DNA of 64,000 nucleotides, taken from NCBI RefSeq assembly GCF_947495825.1, contig NZ_CANMAH010000007.1, forward strand, positions 124,001 to 188,000, written 5' to 3'. Of the stretch, positions 28,345-37,246 are shown piece after piece (the first letter of the stretch is position 1; each line of letters opens with the position of its first letter). Origin of the DNA: an uncultured Psychrobacter sp. Lineage in GTDB: Bacteria; Pseudomonadota; Gammaproteobacteria; Pseudomonadales; Moraxellaceae. The notes beneath the pieces are model-generated. The model was not told the origin of the DNA. It saw only the letters and a list, made by a program, of their open reading frames with translations, and searched no databases. The translations under genes and the position numbers were made by a program.

Positions 28345-29127
28345 ATGTTAGCAAAGCGTATCATTCCTTGTTTGGACGTGGACAATGGCCGCGTGGTCAA
28401 AGGCGTACAGTTTGTCGATATTAAAGACGCTGGCGACCCTGTCGAAGTGGCGCAGCGCTACAACGAACAAGGCGCTGATGAGATTACTTTTTTGGATATT
28501 ACTGCCACCAGCGATGAGCGTGATACCACTTATCATACTGTCGAGCGTATGGCGGAGACGGTGTTTGTCCCCTTAACTGTTGGCGGCGGCGTGCGCAAAA
28601 TTGCTGATATTCGTAACCTGCTCAATGCTGGCGCGGACAAGGTGGCGATTAACTCAGCAGCAGTTTTCACGCCTGAGTTCGTCGGAGAGGCGGCGCAAAA
28701 ATTTGGCAATCAATGTATCGTCGTCGCTATCGATGCCAAACGTGTGGCTGATATAGAGGTGGACGGCATCCTCACCCCGCGCTGGGAGATTTTTACCCAT
28801 GGCGGGCGCAAACCGACTGGCATTGATGCTGTCGCTTGGGCAAGCAAGATGGCCGATCTGGGTGCTGGCGAGTTACTCGTTACTTCGATGGACGGTGACG
28901 GCACCAAAAAAGGCTATGATTTGGCGCTGATGCGTGAGATTACCCGCCGCGTTAATATCCCCGTTATTGCTTCAGGCGGCGTGGGTAACCTGCAACATTT
29001 GGCCGAAGGCGTCCTAGAAGGCGGCGTCGATGCGGTGCTGGCTGCCAGTATCTTTCACTTTGGCGAATACACCGTATCGGAGGCCAAAGCCTATATGGCA
29101 GCACAAGGCATATCCATGCGCCTGTAA
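28345..29127 (+). CDS. hisF: Imidazole glycerol phosphate synthase, cyclase subunit
   Basis: TIM-barrel subunit that closes the imidazole ring in histidine synthesis using ammonia supplied by HisH. The catalytic aspartates are in [12 protein letters not shown] and AIDAKR; phosphate-binding loops VGGGVRK and ASGGVGN are present. The ATG at 28345 gives 260 aa and has AAGGTGA just upstream; an in-frame GTG inside that ribosome binding site is rejected. hisH is not adjacent in this window, so the his genes are dispersed, as in other Moraxellaceae. Confidence 0.97.
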   Translation: MLAKRIIPCLDVDNGRVVKGVQFVDIKDAGDPVEVAQRYNEQGADEITFLDITATSDERDTTYHTVERMAETVFVPLTVGGGVRKIADIRNLLNAGADKVAINSAAVFTPEFVGEAAQKFGNQCIVVAIDAKRVADIEVDGILTPRWEIFTHGGRKPTGIDAVAWASKMADLGAGELLVTSMDGDGTKKGYDLALMREITRRVNIPVIASGGVGNLQHLAEGVLEGGVDAVLAASIFHFGEYTVSEAKAYMAAQGISMRL

Positions 29128-29268
29128 TACGCTTGTAAAATACAAACGCCTTGACAAAAAATGTTATCATAGCGCTACTTATTTATTTTTGTCAGTTAAC
29201 TATTGAAAACAATCGAGATTTTATACAAAAATTTTGCTTAAAATGCTACTTACTCAAAGGATTCTCTT

Positions 29269-29799
29269 ATGTCAAACTTACAGCAGCAGCGCAATGACAT
29301 CACCCATATCGATGGCAACTTACACCAAAACGAAGAGGCCCGTATCGGTATCGTCGTTGGCCGTTTTAATGGGTTTGTCGTTGAGTCATTAGTCGACGGT
29401 GCTATCGATGCCCTACTACGTCATGGCGTATTGGGCAGCAACATCACTGTGATTCGTGTACCAGGTGCCTTTGAGCTACCCCTTGTCGCCCAGCGTGCCG
29501 CTGAGTCTGATCGTTTTGATGCCATCATTGCGCTAGGCGCGATCATCCGTGGTAGCACGCCACATTTTGACTTTGTCGCTAGCGAGTCTGCAAAGGGTCT
29601 TAGCAGCGTTGCGATTGATTATAATATCCCTGTCGCCAACGGCGTCATCACCACCGATAGTATTGAGCAGGCGATTGAGCGCTCGGGCACCAAAGCGGGT
29701 AACAAAGGCTCGGAAGCAGCGATGGTGGTGCTTGAGATGCTAGCGGTTTTATCACAATTAGATGTTGATGATGACTATGATAGTAGTGATGACGCTTAA
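29269..29799 (+). CDS. ribH: 6,7-dimethyl-8-ribityllumazine synthase
   Basis: Condenses the ribityl-aminouracil with dihydroxybutanone phosphate to form lumazine, the penultimate riboflavin step. Typical motifs are [32 protein letters not shown] (with the catalytic His) and [11 protein letters not shown] 24-residue polar N-terminal extension precedes the fold; 176 aa in total. No FMN riboswitch was found in the 141 bases upstream. nusB follows after 344 bases, the usual ribH-nusB order, then thiL and pgpA. Confidence 0.96.
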   Translation: MSNLQQQRNDITHIDGNLHQNEEARIGIVVGRFNGFVVESLVDGAIDALLRHGVLGSNITVIRVPGAFELPLVAQRAAESDRFDAIIALGAIIRGSTPHFDFVASESAKGLSSVAIDYNIPVANGVITTDSIEQAIERSGTKAGNKGSEAAMVVLEMLAVLSQLDVDDDYDSSDDA

Positions 29800-30143
29800 G
29801 CTTTTTTAAAAAGCCATCACTTTATTTTGATACAAGCGTTATTTACTTTATTTGTGTAGGCTGGGTTATCACTATTAACCCAGCGCAAGCTATAATGCTC
29901 AAAACGACAATGCTAGAAAAATAGTACTAAAAACGACAATCAGCTTAAATGCTGGGACAAAACCCTAGCGCATGGCTGTTTATACGGTACTGAGAACCGT
30001 ACAGAGAATCACATTTTTTAACAGCGTTTATTTTGTTGTTTCGAACATAACTCAATTTATTGCTAAAAACTCGACTGGCATCGCCCGCCAGCCGATTACT
30101 ATTTAACATTTTTATGCTCTTTAAACCTAGGTATTGACCCCCT
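29800..30143. other. ribH-nusB intergenic region with two hairpins
   Basis: A 344-base gap. A 9-bp perfect hairpin (arms 29860-29868 and 29876-29884, 7-base loop) and a 6-bp hairpin (29983-29988 and 29996-30001, 7-base loop) are present; neither has a T run, so neither looks like a terminator. A TATAAT lies at 29891-29896 without a good -35. The region may hold the nusB promoter or an untranslated leader. Confidence 0.4.
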
Positions 30144-31091
30144 ATGACTGACCAACTCAAGCGCGCCATTAACGCTGCAAAAACCGCACAAGCCAATGAC
30201 GAACAAGCTGAAGCGACTCGTATCGCAAGCAGCAGTGCTGGTGAGCAAACCTTTGATATGAGTGAGTCTTCTTATAAGACCAGCCATACCGCTGTGCGCA
30301 AAGCCAGACGTTTTGCCATGCAAGGCCTATACGAATGGCTGGTCACCGACCGCCGTTTCGATATAGACGGCAAGCTTGGCTGGAAGGACAATGCGCCGCA
30401 CGATATCGCTGCCCGTACCCGTGCGACCAACGCCATGCATACCGTCCATATTGGCTACTATCATGAAATGATGCGTGATATTCCAGAGCAAATCGAAGCG
30501 CTAGATGCGCTTATTAGTCAGCATCTCGATCGCGGCATCGACAAATTAGATACCGTTGAGCATGCTATTTTATTGATTGGTGCTTATGAGCTACAACACC
30601 GCTTAGAGATTCCATATAAAGTGGTATTGGATGAAGCGATGAAGCTTAACAATCATTTTGGTGCTACTGACGCGCATAAGCTGATTAATGCGGTACTTGA
30701 TAAAATGGCTACCGAGCTACGTGCCATCGAAGTGCAAGCAGACAGCAAAGCCAGTCGTCGCCCTTCTCAAACAGCAGACCAATCAGATAAGCCAAAAGCA
30801 CAGAGCATCGATAGCAATAAAGACGCGGCGCAAACTGCTACGGATGACACGCCAACAGCGTCAAGCAAACCGCGTATCAGCGCCAATAATGCCACTGTCA
30901 AACGTGAGCGTTCTAATAAAGCTCGAGCAAATATTAATGAGTTTAATACCAGCAAAAAGCAGCGTATGGAACAAAGCAGCGCGCAAACACATGACGATAC
31001 TGAAAGCAAGCCTGTAGCAGGCAGTACCTCAGCCGATGTTGGGCTACATGACTCAAACCTTGTCAATCCAGACGAAAAAAGTAAAGATTAG
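30144..31091 (+). CDS. nusB: Transcription antitermination factor NusB, with long tails
   Basis: RNA-binding protein that pairs with NusE (S10) on boxA of rRNA leaders. The core (about residues 50-195) carries [14 protein letters not shown] and the C-terminal [26 protein letters not shown], diagnostic of NusB. The protein is 315 aa, more than twice the usual 140-150. It has an N-terminal polar tail of about 45 residues and a C-terminal tail of about 115 residues rich in Ser, Thr, Asp, Lys and Gln that appears disordered. The reading frame is open throughout, without sign of frameshift. thiL follows two bases after the stop. Confidence 0.93.
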   Translation: MTDQLKRAINAAKTAQANDEQAEATRIASSSAGEQTFDMSESSYKTSHTAVRKARRFAMQGLYEWLVTDRRFDIDGKLGWKDNAPHDIAARTRATNAMHTVHIGYYHEMMRDIPEQIEALDALISQHLDRGIDKLDTVEHAILLIGAYELQHRLEIPYKVVLDEAMKLNNHFGATDAHKLINAVLDKMATELRAIEVQADSKASRRPSQTADQSDKPKAQSIDSNKDAAQTATDDTPTASSKPRISANNATVKRERSNKARANINEFNTSKKQRMEQSSAQTHDDTESKPVAGSTSADVGLHDSNLVNPDEKSKD

Positions 31092-31093
31092 CC

Positions 31094-32122
31094 ATGAATG
31101 AATTTGAGCTGATTGAGCGCATATTTACTCAGATGCAGGCGGCCCAACCTTTATCTGATGATGTCGAAAAAGGCATTGGCGATGATGCAGCGGTAATGGC
31201 ATTGCCCGCAGGCGCGCGCTTGGTCAGCTGTATCGATACCTTGGTACAAGGTCGGCACTTTAGTGCTGATTGGAGCCAAGTTAACGAGTTAGCTTTTCAA
31301 ATTGGTTATAAAGCAGTGGCTGTCAATGTCTCAGATATCGCTGCGATGGGTGCGACGCCGCACAGTATGTTACTGGCATTGGCATTGCCTGAGCGCTTGG
31401 CAACTGAAACGTGGCTCACAAACTTTTCTAAGGGCTTATTTCATGCCTGCCAGCTGTTTGGCGTGACACTTATCGGTGGTGATACTACGCGCAGCGATAA
31501 CTTAGTGCTAAGCGTTAGCGCGCAAGGGGTCTTGCCCGCCGATATGCCAGCCGTCTATCGCTCAGGCGCTAGCGTCGGTGACAAAGTCTATGTATCAGGG
31601 ACTCTTGGTGATGCCGCGTATGCGCTGCAGCATCCTGATAGCAGCCAAGGTCTAGAGCTTGCCCACCGTTTGCACATGCCCACGCCGCGTATCACTTTAG
31701 GTGCGGCGCTGGCACAGATTGGTGCAACGGCGATGATTGATATCTCAGATGGCCTATACCAAGATCTTGGCCACATCTGCGAGCAAAGCTCGGTTGGTAT
31801 GCGTATTAATTTAGAGCAACTACCGAACAGCCAAGCGTTAGCAAGCGTGGATTTGTCTGAACGCTTACTATGCCAGCTGGCAGGCGGTGACGACTATGAG
31901 CTGGCCTTTACTTTGCCCGCTGATATTATGCCGCCTATTGATAGCAGCAACACACCTGTGATCTGTATTGGTGAGGTGATACCCGCTGAAGACGCGAGGA
32001 GAGAAACCTCCATAAACCTGCGTCCCAAGCTGTTTTATCAAGGACAGCCAGTCACGCCTACGCACCCTGCCCCCTTTACTACCTGGCCTACTCTTACTGG
32101 TTACCAACATTTTACAGGTTAA
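31094..32122 (+). CDS. thiL: Thiamine-monophosphate kinase
   Basis: Phosphorylates thiamine monophosphate to the active cofactor thiamine diphosphate. Motifs are GIGDDAAVM, DIAAMGA, LIGGDTTRSD, the DISDGLYQDLGHI ATP/metal loop and AGGDDYELAFT. 342 aa is normal. It lies between nusB (2-base gap) and pgpA (3-base gap), a common gammaproteobacterial order, so the three are co-translated from one transcript. Confidence 0.96.
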   Translation: MNEFELIERIFTQMQAAQPLSDDVEKGIGDDAAVMALPAGARLVSCIDTLVQGRHFSADWSQVNELAFQIGYKAVAVNVSDIAAMGATPHSMLLALALPERLATETWLTNFSKGLFHACQLFGVTLIGGDTTRSDNLVLSVSAQGVLPADMPAVYRSGASVGDKVYVSGTLGDAAYALQHPDSSQGLELAHRLHMPTPRITLGAALAQIGATAMIDISDGLYQDLGHICEQSSVGMRINLEQLPNSQALASVDLSERLLCQLAGGDDYELAFTLPADIMPPIDSSNTPVICIGEVIPAEDARRETSINLRPKLFYQGQPVTPTHPAPFTTWPTLTGYQHFTG

Positions 32123-32125
32123 TCC

Positions 32126-32707
32126 ATGACCGATCATGACCTATCTAAGCCCAATATTCGTAAAGCAAACGACTGCCCACCGCTACCAACAAATGCCAGC
32201 ATGCTTGATCGTGTGGTTTATTGGCTTGGTATTGGTCTCGGCAGTGGCCTGCCGCGCCGCGCTCCAGGCACTTGGGGGACGGTTGGTGGATTAATCGTTG
32301 CGATACCGCTCATGAGCTTAGGCTTTTTACCGTTTTTGATAATCACTATATTGTCTTGTGTCGTTGGTAATTCAATATGCGGCAGAACCTCTACCCTAAT
32401 GGGCGGTCACGACAACCCACATATTGTTTGGGACGAATGGGCGGGTATGTGGATTACTCTGTTGCCTTTTTCTTATACAGGTATTACTGTTGCAAATTTC
32501 TGGCAAGATATTTCACAAAGCTTGTCTATCATTGCGCTTGTCATTGCATTTGTACTTTTTCGCTTCTTTGATATTATTAAACCACCACCAATCGGTTGGG
32601 CAGATAAAAAGGTATCAGGCGGTTTTGGTATCATGCTTGATGACATTATCGCTGGGATTATGGCTGCAGCTGTATGGGTGATCGTAATGCTTGGCATGCT
32701 GATATAA
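32126..32707 (+). CDS. pgpA: Phosphatidylglycerophosphatase A
   Basis: Inner-membrane phosphatase that converts phosphatidylglycerol phosphate to phosphatidylglycerol, the substrate of the cardiolipin synthase encoded at the left of this window. Family motifs are GSGLPRRAPGTWGT, IVWDEWAGMW (acidic metal site), RFFDIIKPPPIGWADK and GIMLDDIIAG. Four hydrophobic segments over 193 aa. A hydrophilic N-terminal stretch of about 25 residues precedes the conserved part. Last gene of the nusB-thiL-pgpA group. Confidence 0.95.
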   Translation: MTDHDLSKPNIRKANDCPPLPTNASMLDRVVYWLGIGLGSGLPRRAPGTWGTVGGLIVAIPLMSLGFLPFLIITILSCVVGNSICGRTSTLMGGHDNPHIVWDEWAGMWITLLPFSYTGITVANFWQDISQSLSIIALVIAFVLFRFFDIIKPPPIGWADKKVSGGFGIMLDDIIAGIMAAAVWVIVMLGMLI

Positions 32708-32862
32708 ACAGCTGCTCATTAAACGCACGATGTTACAAACTACCTCATTACTATAAACTTAACGATAACAAAGCGTTGTAATATTCACTTAAATGAATAT
32801 GTTTTTCTCGACAATTGCGTTATAATCCTATCATATTCTGTTACACCTATTATAGAGTACTT

Positions 32863-34245
32863 ATGACAAATTCCCTTTCTGTGATTATCCTTGCTGCCGG
32901 AAAAGGCACGCGTATGCAGTCTGCTAAGCCAAAAGTTTTGCAGACATTAGCAGGCAAACCTTTATTAGGACACGTCCTAGATACTTGTGATGAGCTGTCT
33001 GCTACTAAGACTATTGTGGTTTATGGTTTTGGCGGCGACCAAGTACAAACAGCAATGGACAGTCAATACGCGCATCTACCAATTACGTGGGTTGCGCAGA
33101 CGGAGCAGCTAGGGACAGGTCATGCTGTTAAAGTTGCTTTAGAGCAACTACCAAAAGACGGTCAAAGCCTTATTTTATATGGTGATGTGCCATTGGTAAG
33201 CTGTCAGACTTTAACGACCCTACAAACGGCGAACACTAATGGCATGTCGATGTTGACTTTGACAGTAGACAATCCATTTGGTTTAGGTCGTATTAAGCGT
33301 GATGCTGCAGGGAAGGTTGAAGCCATCGTTGAGCAAAAAGACGCTAGTACCGATGAACAAAATATAAAAGAGATTAACAGTGGCATTTATTGCGTTGATA
33401 ATGCGCTGCTTCATAAATATTTGCCTGAATTATCAAATGATAATGCGCAACAAGAATACTATTTGACCGATATCGTCAAAATGGCGGTTGCTGATGGTGT
33501 GACGATTGCCGCAATCGAGCCTGAACATACGTTTGAGATTGAGGGGGTTAACAACCGTCAACAATTAGCCAGCTTAGAGCGTACGTGGCAAGAAAAGTTA
33601 GTCGCTGACCTGCAAGAAGCAGGTGTACAGTTTGCTGATCCAACTCGCGTCGATATACGTGGTACGCTAAGCGTAGGTCAAGACGTATTCGTCGATGTCG
33701 GTGTGGTATTCGAGGGCGACTGTACTTTGGGTGACAATGTATACATCGAAGCTGGTTGTGTTATCAAAAATACCCAGATTGGCAATGCTTGTCATATCAA
33801 ACCGTACTGCGTACTTGATCGCGCTGAAGTCGGTGCTGGTGTCGATGTTGGGCCTTTTGCAAACTTACGTCCTGACACCGTATTATCTGACAACAGTAAA
33901 GTTGGTAACTTTGTTGAGATTAAAAAGTCGACTATCGGTCATGGTAGTAAAGTCAATCATTTAAGTTATGTTGGTGACGCGACCGTCGGCACAAGTGTCA
34001 ATATCGGCGCTGGGGTCATTACCTGTAACTATGATGGCGTGAATAAGTCGCAAACTATTATTGAAGATAACGCTTTCGTTGGCTCTAATGTGAGCTTGGT
34101 CGCTCCAGTAACGGTCGGCGATACTGCTGTGGTTGCGGCAGGATCTGTAATTACAGAGAATGTCGATAGTAATGCTTTGGCTTTAGGCCGTGCTCGTCAG
34201 GTACAAAAAGCAGATTTTAAACGTCCAACTAAAAAGTCGAAATAG
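32863..34245 (+). CDS. glmU: Bifunctional GlmU (glucosamine-1-P acetyltransferase / GlcNAc-1-P uridyltransferase)
   Basis: Makes UDP-GlcNAc, the precursor for peptidoglycan and LPS. The N-terminal uridyltransferase has LAAGKGTRM and YGDVPL. The C-terminal half is a left-handed beta helix of hexapeptide repeats with the acetyltransferase region NFVEIKKSTIG and the GAGVITCNYDG loop. The ATG at 32863 gives 460 aa; the open frame extends 16 codons upstream through a TATAAT at 32821-32826 that is more likely the promoter -10. glmS, acting two steps earlier, follows after 253 bases. Confidence 0.97.
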   Translation: MTNSLSVIILAAGKGTRMQSAKPKVLQTLAGKPLLGHVLDTCDELSATKTIVVYGFGGDQVQTAMDSQYAHLPITWVAQTEQLGTGHAVKVALEQLPKDGQSLILYGDVPLVSCQTLTTLQTANTNGMSMLTLTVDNPFGLGRIKRDAAGKVEAIVEQKDASTDEQNIKEINSGIYCVDNALLHKYLPELSNDNAQQEYYLTDIVKMAVADGVTIAAIEPEHTFEIEGVNNRQQLASLERTWQEKLVADLQEAGVQFADPTRVDIRGTLSVGQDVFVDVGVVFEGDCTLGDNVYIEAGCVIKNTQIGNACHIKPYCVLDRAEVGAGVDVGPFANLRPDTVLSDNSKVGNFVEIKKSTIGHGSKVNHLSYVGDATVGTSVNIGAGVITCNYDGVNKSQTIIEDNAFVGSNVSLVAPVTVGDTAVVAAGSVITENVDSNALALGRARQVQKADFKRPTKKSK

Positions 34246-34318
34246 TTAATTACGAAATAAACAACTAATAGTAGTGGGATTAAAGTTAAGCCCTTAGTAC
34301 TCAGATTTTGATTCACTT

Positions 34319-34348
34319 AAGCAGCATGGCAATTTTGTGGTGCTGCTT
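34319..34348. other. Hairpin in the glmU-glmS gap
   Basis: An 8-bp perfect stem (AAGCAGCA/TGCTGCTT) around a 14-base loop, without a T run. It is not a standard terminator. It could be an mRNA processing or small-RNA target site, since glmS mRNA is controlled post-transcriptionally in enterobacteria, but this is inference only. Confidence 0.35.
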
Positions 34349-34498
34349 AATAATATGGCTTATATGCTAAATCATTTGTGAATACTTAGAAAGCGTTCAC
34401 AAACTACTGTGTTATATACACTATTTTAAATTTAATCTTATTTATACTTTATTTGTTCAACATCAAACATCATTATAAATCTAACTTAAGGAATAGCT

Positions 34499-36343
34499 AT
34501 GTGCGGAATTGTAGGCGCAGTTGCTGAGCGTAATATCGCTAATATTTTACTCGAAGGTCTCAAACGTTTGGAATATCGAGGCTATGATTCTGCTGGCTTG
34601 ACTGTCGTTCGTAATGGCGAATTACATCGTGAACGTCAAGTAGGCAAAGTATTGGCATTGGTTAATGCAGTTGCTAATGACCCAGCGAACTTTGATGGTC
34701 ATATTGGTATTGCGCATACACGCTGGGCCACGCATGGCGAGCCTGCACAACGTAACGCGCATCCGCATGTCTCAGGTAAGATCGCTGTCGTTCATAATGG
34801 TATTGTCGAAAACTATGCTGAGCTAAAAGAAGATTTGATTGCCAAAGGTTATGAGTTTACCTCGCAGACAGATACCGAAGTAGTCGCGCATCTGATCAAT
34901 GATGTTTATCAAAAAACATCTGATCTACTAGAAGCCGTTCGTACGGTTACACCGTTATTACATGGTGCATTTGCCCTTGGGATCGTCCATGTAGATAGTC
35001 CAGAAGAGCTGATTGCTGTACGTTTGGGCTCACCTTTGGTCATCGGTGTGGGTATCGGCGAGAACTTTATCGCTTCAGATCAGTTAGCACTATTGCCCGT
35101 CACCAACCGCTTTATGTATCTTGAAGAAGGTGATATTGCCAATATTACGCGTGAGCAAATTCGTGTTTATGCAGATGGCGTAGAAGTCAGTCGCAAAGTT
35201 CATGAGATAGATGCCAAGCAGCACAATGCAGACAAAGGTGAATTTAAGCATTATATGCTCAAAGAAATCTATGAGCAGCCAGATGCGGTCGCTCGTACGG
35301 TTGAGATGGCGGTAGATAATGGAGAAACAGCCAAACTACGCGATGACTTTTTAGACCGTCATGAAACTAAGCTTGCTGGTGTTAAACACATTCAAGTACT
35401 CGCTTGTGGTACCAGCTATCATGCAGGTATGGTCGCAAAGTATTGGTTTGAAAATTTAACACGCCTGCCCTGCTCGGTCGAAATCGCAAGCGAGTTCCGT
35501 TATCGTAATCCTGTCGTCGTCGATAATTCGCTCGTCGTTTGTATCTCACAATCTGGTGAAACAGCCGATACTTTATCGGCGCTACGCGAGATCCAAAAGC
35601 ACAAACCAGAAGGGCTAGTCAGTTTGGCACTATGTAACGTGCCAACGTCATCGCTAGTACGCGAGACGGATATCTTCTTACCAACGCTTGCAGGGCCTGA
35701 AATTGGTGTGGCTTCTACCAAAGCCTTTACCACTCAGCTTGTCGCGCTAGTGCTATTATTATTAAAGATTGGGGTCGTACAACAGCGTATCGATAATGAG
35801 CGTTTGACATCGTTGTTAGAAAACTTACATAAGCTACCGGGTCAGCTTCATGCCAGCCTAAAGCTTGATGCACCCATTAAAGCGATGAGCGAAAGCTTTG
35901 AAGAGAAGAAGAGCTGTCTATTCTTGGGTCGCGGTTTGCAGTTCCCAATTGCCTTAGAAGGCGCGCTTAAGTTAAAAGAAATCTCTTATATCCACGCTGA
36001 AGGCTACGCGGCAGGTGAGCTTAAGCATGGTCCATTGGCATTGGTAGATAAAGATATGCCGATCGTCGTACTTGCACCAAAAGACAGCATGTTCGATAAG
36101 CTCAAAGCCAACATGCAAGAGGTGCATGCGCGCCATGGCGAGCTGTTTGTCTTCGCTAGTGAAGCCAGTCAAATGGTAGCGGAAGATAGATTGCACGTAG
36201 TATATGTACCGGATGTCTGCGAAATACTAGCACCGATCGTTTATAGTGTGCCTGTACAGCTGTTGTCGTACCATGTAGCGGTGATGCGCGGCACAGACGT
36301 CGATCAGCCACGTAACTTGGCCAAGAGTGTCACAGTCGAATAA
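34499..36343 (+). CDS. glmS: Glutamine--fructose-6-phosphate aminotransferase (isomerizing)
   Basis: Makes glucosamine-6-phosphate from fructose-6-phosphate and glutamine, the first committed step of amino-sugar synthesis. Cys2 (MCGIVGA) is the glutaminase nucleophile, with HTRWATHG and HNGIVENY in the same domain. Two SIS sugar-binding domains carry LACGTSYHAG, SQSGETADT and the C-terminal LAKSVTVE. 614 aa is usual. TAAGGAA lies seven bases before the ATG. No glmS ribozyme is present, as expected outside Gram-positives. Confidence 0.98.
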   Translation: MCGIVGAVAERNIANILLEGLKRLEYRGYDSAGLTVVRNGELHRERQVGKVLALVNAVANDPANFDGHIGIAHTRWATHGEPAQRNAHPHVSGKIAVVHNGIVENYAELKEDLIAKGYEFTSQTDTEVVAHLINDVYQKTSDLLEAVRTVTPLLHGAFALGIVHVDSPEELIAVRLGSPLVIGVGIGENFIASDQLALLPVTNRFMYLEEGDIANITREQIRVYADGVEVSRKVHEIDAKQHNADKGEFKHYMLKEIYEQPDAVARTVEMAVDNGETAKLRDDFLDRHETKLAGVKHIQVLACGTSYHAGMVAKYWFENLTRLPCSVEIASEFRYRNPVVVDNSLVVCISQSGETADTLSALREIQKHKPEGLVSLALCNVPTSSLVRETDIFLPTLAGPEIGVASTKAFTTQLVALVLLLLKIGVVQQRIDNERLTSLLENLHKLPGQLHASLKLDAPIKAMSESFEEKKSCLFLGRGLQFPIALEGALKLKEISYIHAEGYAAGELKHGPLALVDKDMPIVVLAPKDSMFDKLKANMQEVHARHGELFVFASEASQMVAEDRLHVVYVPDVCEILAPIVYSVPVQLLSYHVAVMRGTDVDQPRNLAKSVTVE

Positions 36344-36390
36344 CTTAAGATATTGATTTTAAAGTAAATACTACAGTAAAATGACGAATC

Positions 36391-36430
36391 CTCCGCTATC
36401 TTATACAAAACAGATGGCGGAGAATTTTTT
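36391..36430 (+). terminator. Rho-independent terminator after glmS
   Basis: An 11-bp stem (36391-36401 and 36412-36422, one wobble) with a 10-base loop, followed by a T run. Confidence 0.87.
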
Positions 36431-36520
36431 AAAATAATGCAAACAAAACAAGCTCTATCGTAATGGAGCCTTCAATACGTTATCAATCGTTTACTACATC
36501 AGCTATAACTACCTAAGCGG

Positions 36521-37246
36521 CTAAATCAATTCAGCCAAGTCAGTCAATTTCTCCAGCACCATATCTGGCGCATGCCGCTCAAGCTGTGCTTTGGTCTGTG
36601 CACCGCTCAAGACCCCGATACATAAACTGCAATTGGCGTTTTTGCCTTCTTCGATATCGATACCACTATCGCCGGCTTTGAGTACTTGCGTTGGGTCTTT
36701 GATTCCAAACTTTGCCATAGCAAGCGTGATCATATCTGGCGCAGGACGCCCATGGCGCACATCATCCGCTGTGATCAAGGCGTCGATCTCACGGCCCACA
36801 GACCAGCCTAAAATAGCCAATATATTGTTGGCAGTATATGAGTCATAACCCGTATTTAACACCACTTTTTTGCCACTAGCTTTTAAGGCATCAAACAAAG
36901 CCTGTATTCCATCAAAGGCAGACAACGTCTGTGCGCTATAGGCTGTCGCCATCTGGGTTTTAAATGTTTTAAATGCTGCCGCTGTCAGACGCTCGACATC
37001 GGCAGCCGCAAGGTCTAACTCGCTCAGTATGTCGTGGATCGCTTGCTGCTTTTCTTTACCTGCACCAATCGCTAAGCAAGTCGCAAGATCTACTTTTTTA
37101 TCATCAGCAGTTAGCGTCTGATTGATAGCAGTGCACACGGTTTTGTAGACCAGATTGTCTTCATCCACCGTGGTACCAGCCATATCAAAAACACACAGTC
37201 TAATATTATCGAACTTATCTTTGATACTCATCATGTCTGTACTCAT
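36521..37246 (-). CDS. Phosphonatase-like HAD hydrolase
   Basis: A 241-aa HAD enzyme close to phosphonoacetaldehyde hydrolase (PhnX). The N-terminal motif is DMAGT (nucleophile Asp21), the DxAGT form particular to phosphonatases. The HGRPAP segment has Arg167 where most HADs have Lys, and GDSGID (Asp193) is the metal site. In the cap domain Lys64 (IGAGKEKQ) lines up with the PhnX lysine that forms the Schiff base with the aldehyde. Inferred role: cleave the C-P bond of phosphonoacetaldehyde or a close relative. The ATG overlaps the stop of the FAD oxidase gene by four bases; last gene of the phosphonate operon. Confidence 0.85.
   Translation of the reverse strand: MSTDMMSIKDKFDNIRLCVFDMAGTTVDEDNLVYKTVCTAINQTLTADDKKVDLATCLAIGAGKEKQQAIHDILSELDLAAADVERLTAAAFKTFKTQMATAYSAQTLSAFDGIQALFDALKASGKKVVLNTGYDSYTANNILAILGWSVGREIDALITADDVRHGRPAPDMITLAMAKFGIKDPTQVLKAGDSGIDIEEGKNANCSLCIGVLSGAQTKAQLERHAPDMVLEKLTDLAELI

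Noticed and set aside
29128..29268. FMN riboswitch or strong promoter before ribH
   Set aside because: No FMN-element helices are visible; a TTGACA at 29151-29156 has no -10 at 16-18 bases.
34246..34498. glmS ribozyme
   Set aside because: The conserved core is absent and the class is not expected in this lineage.
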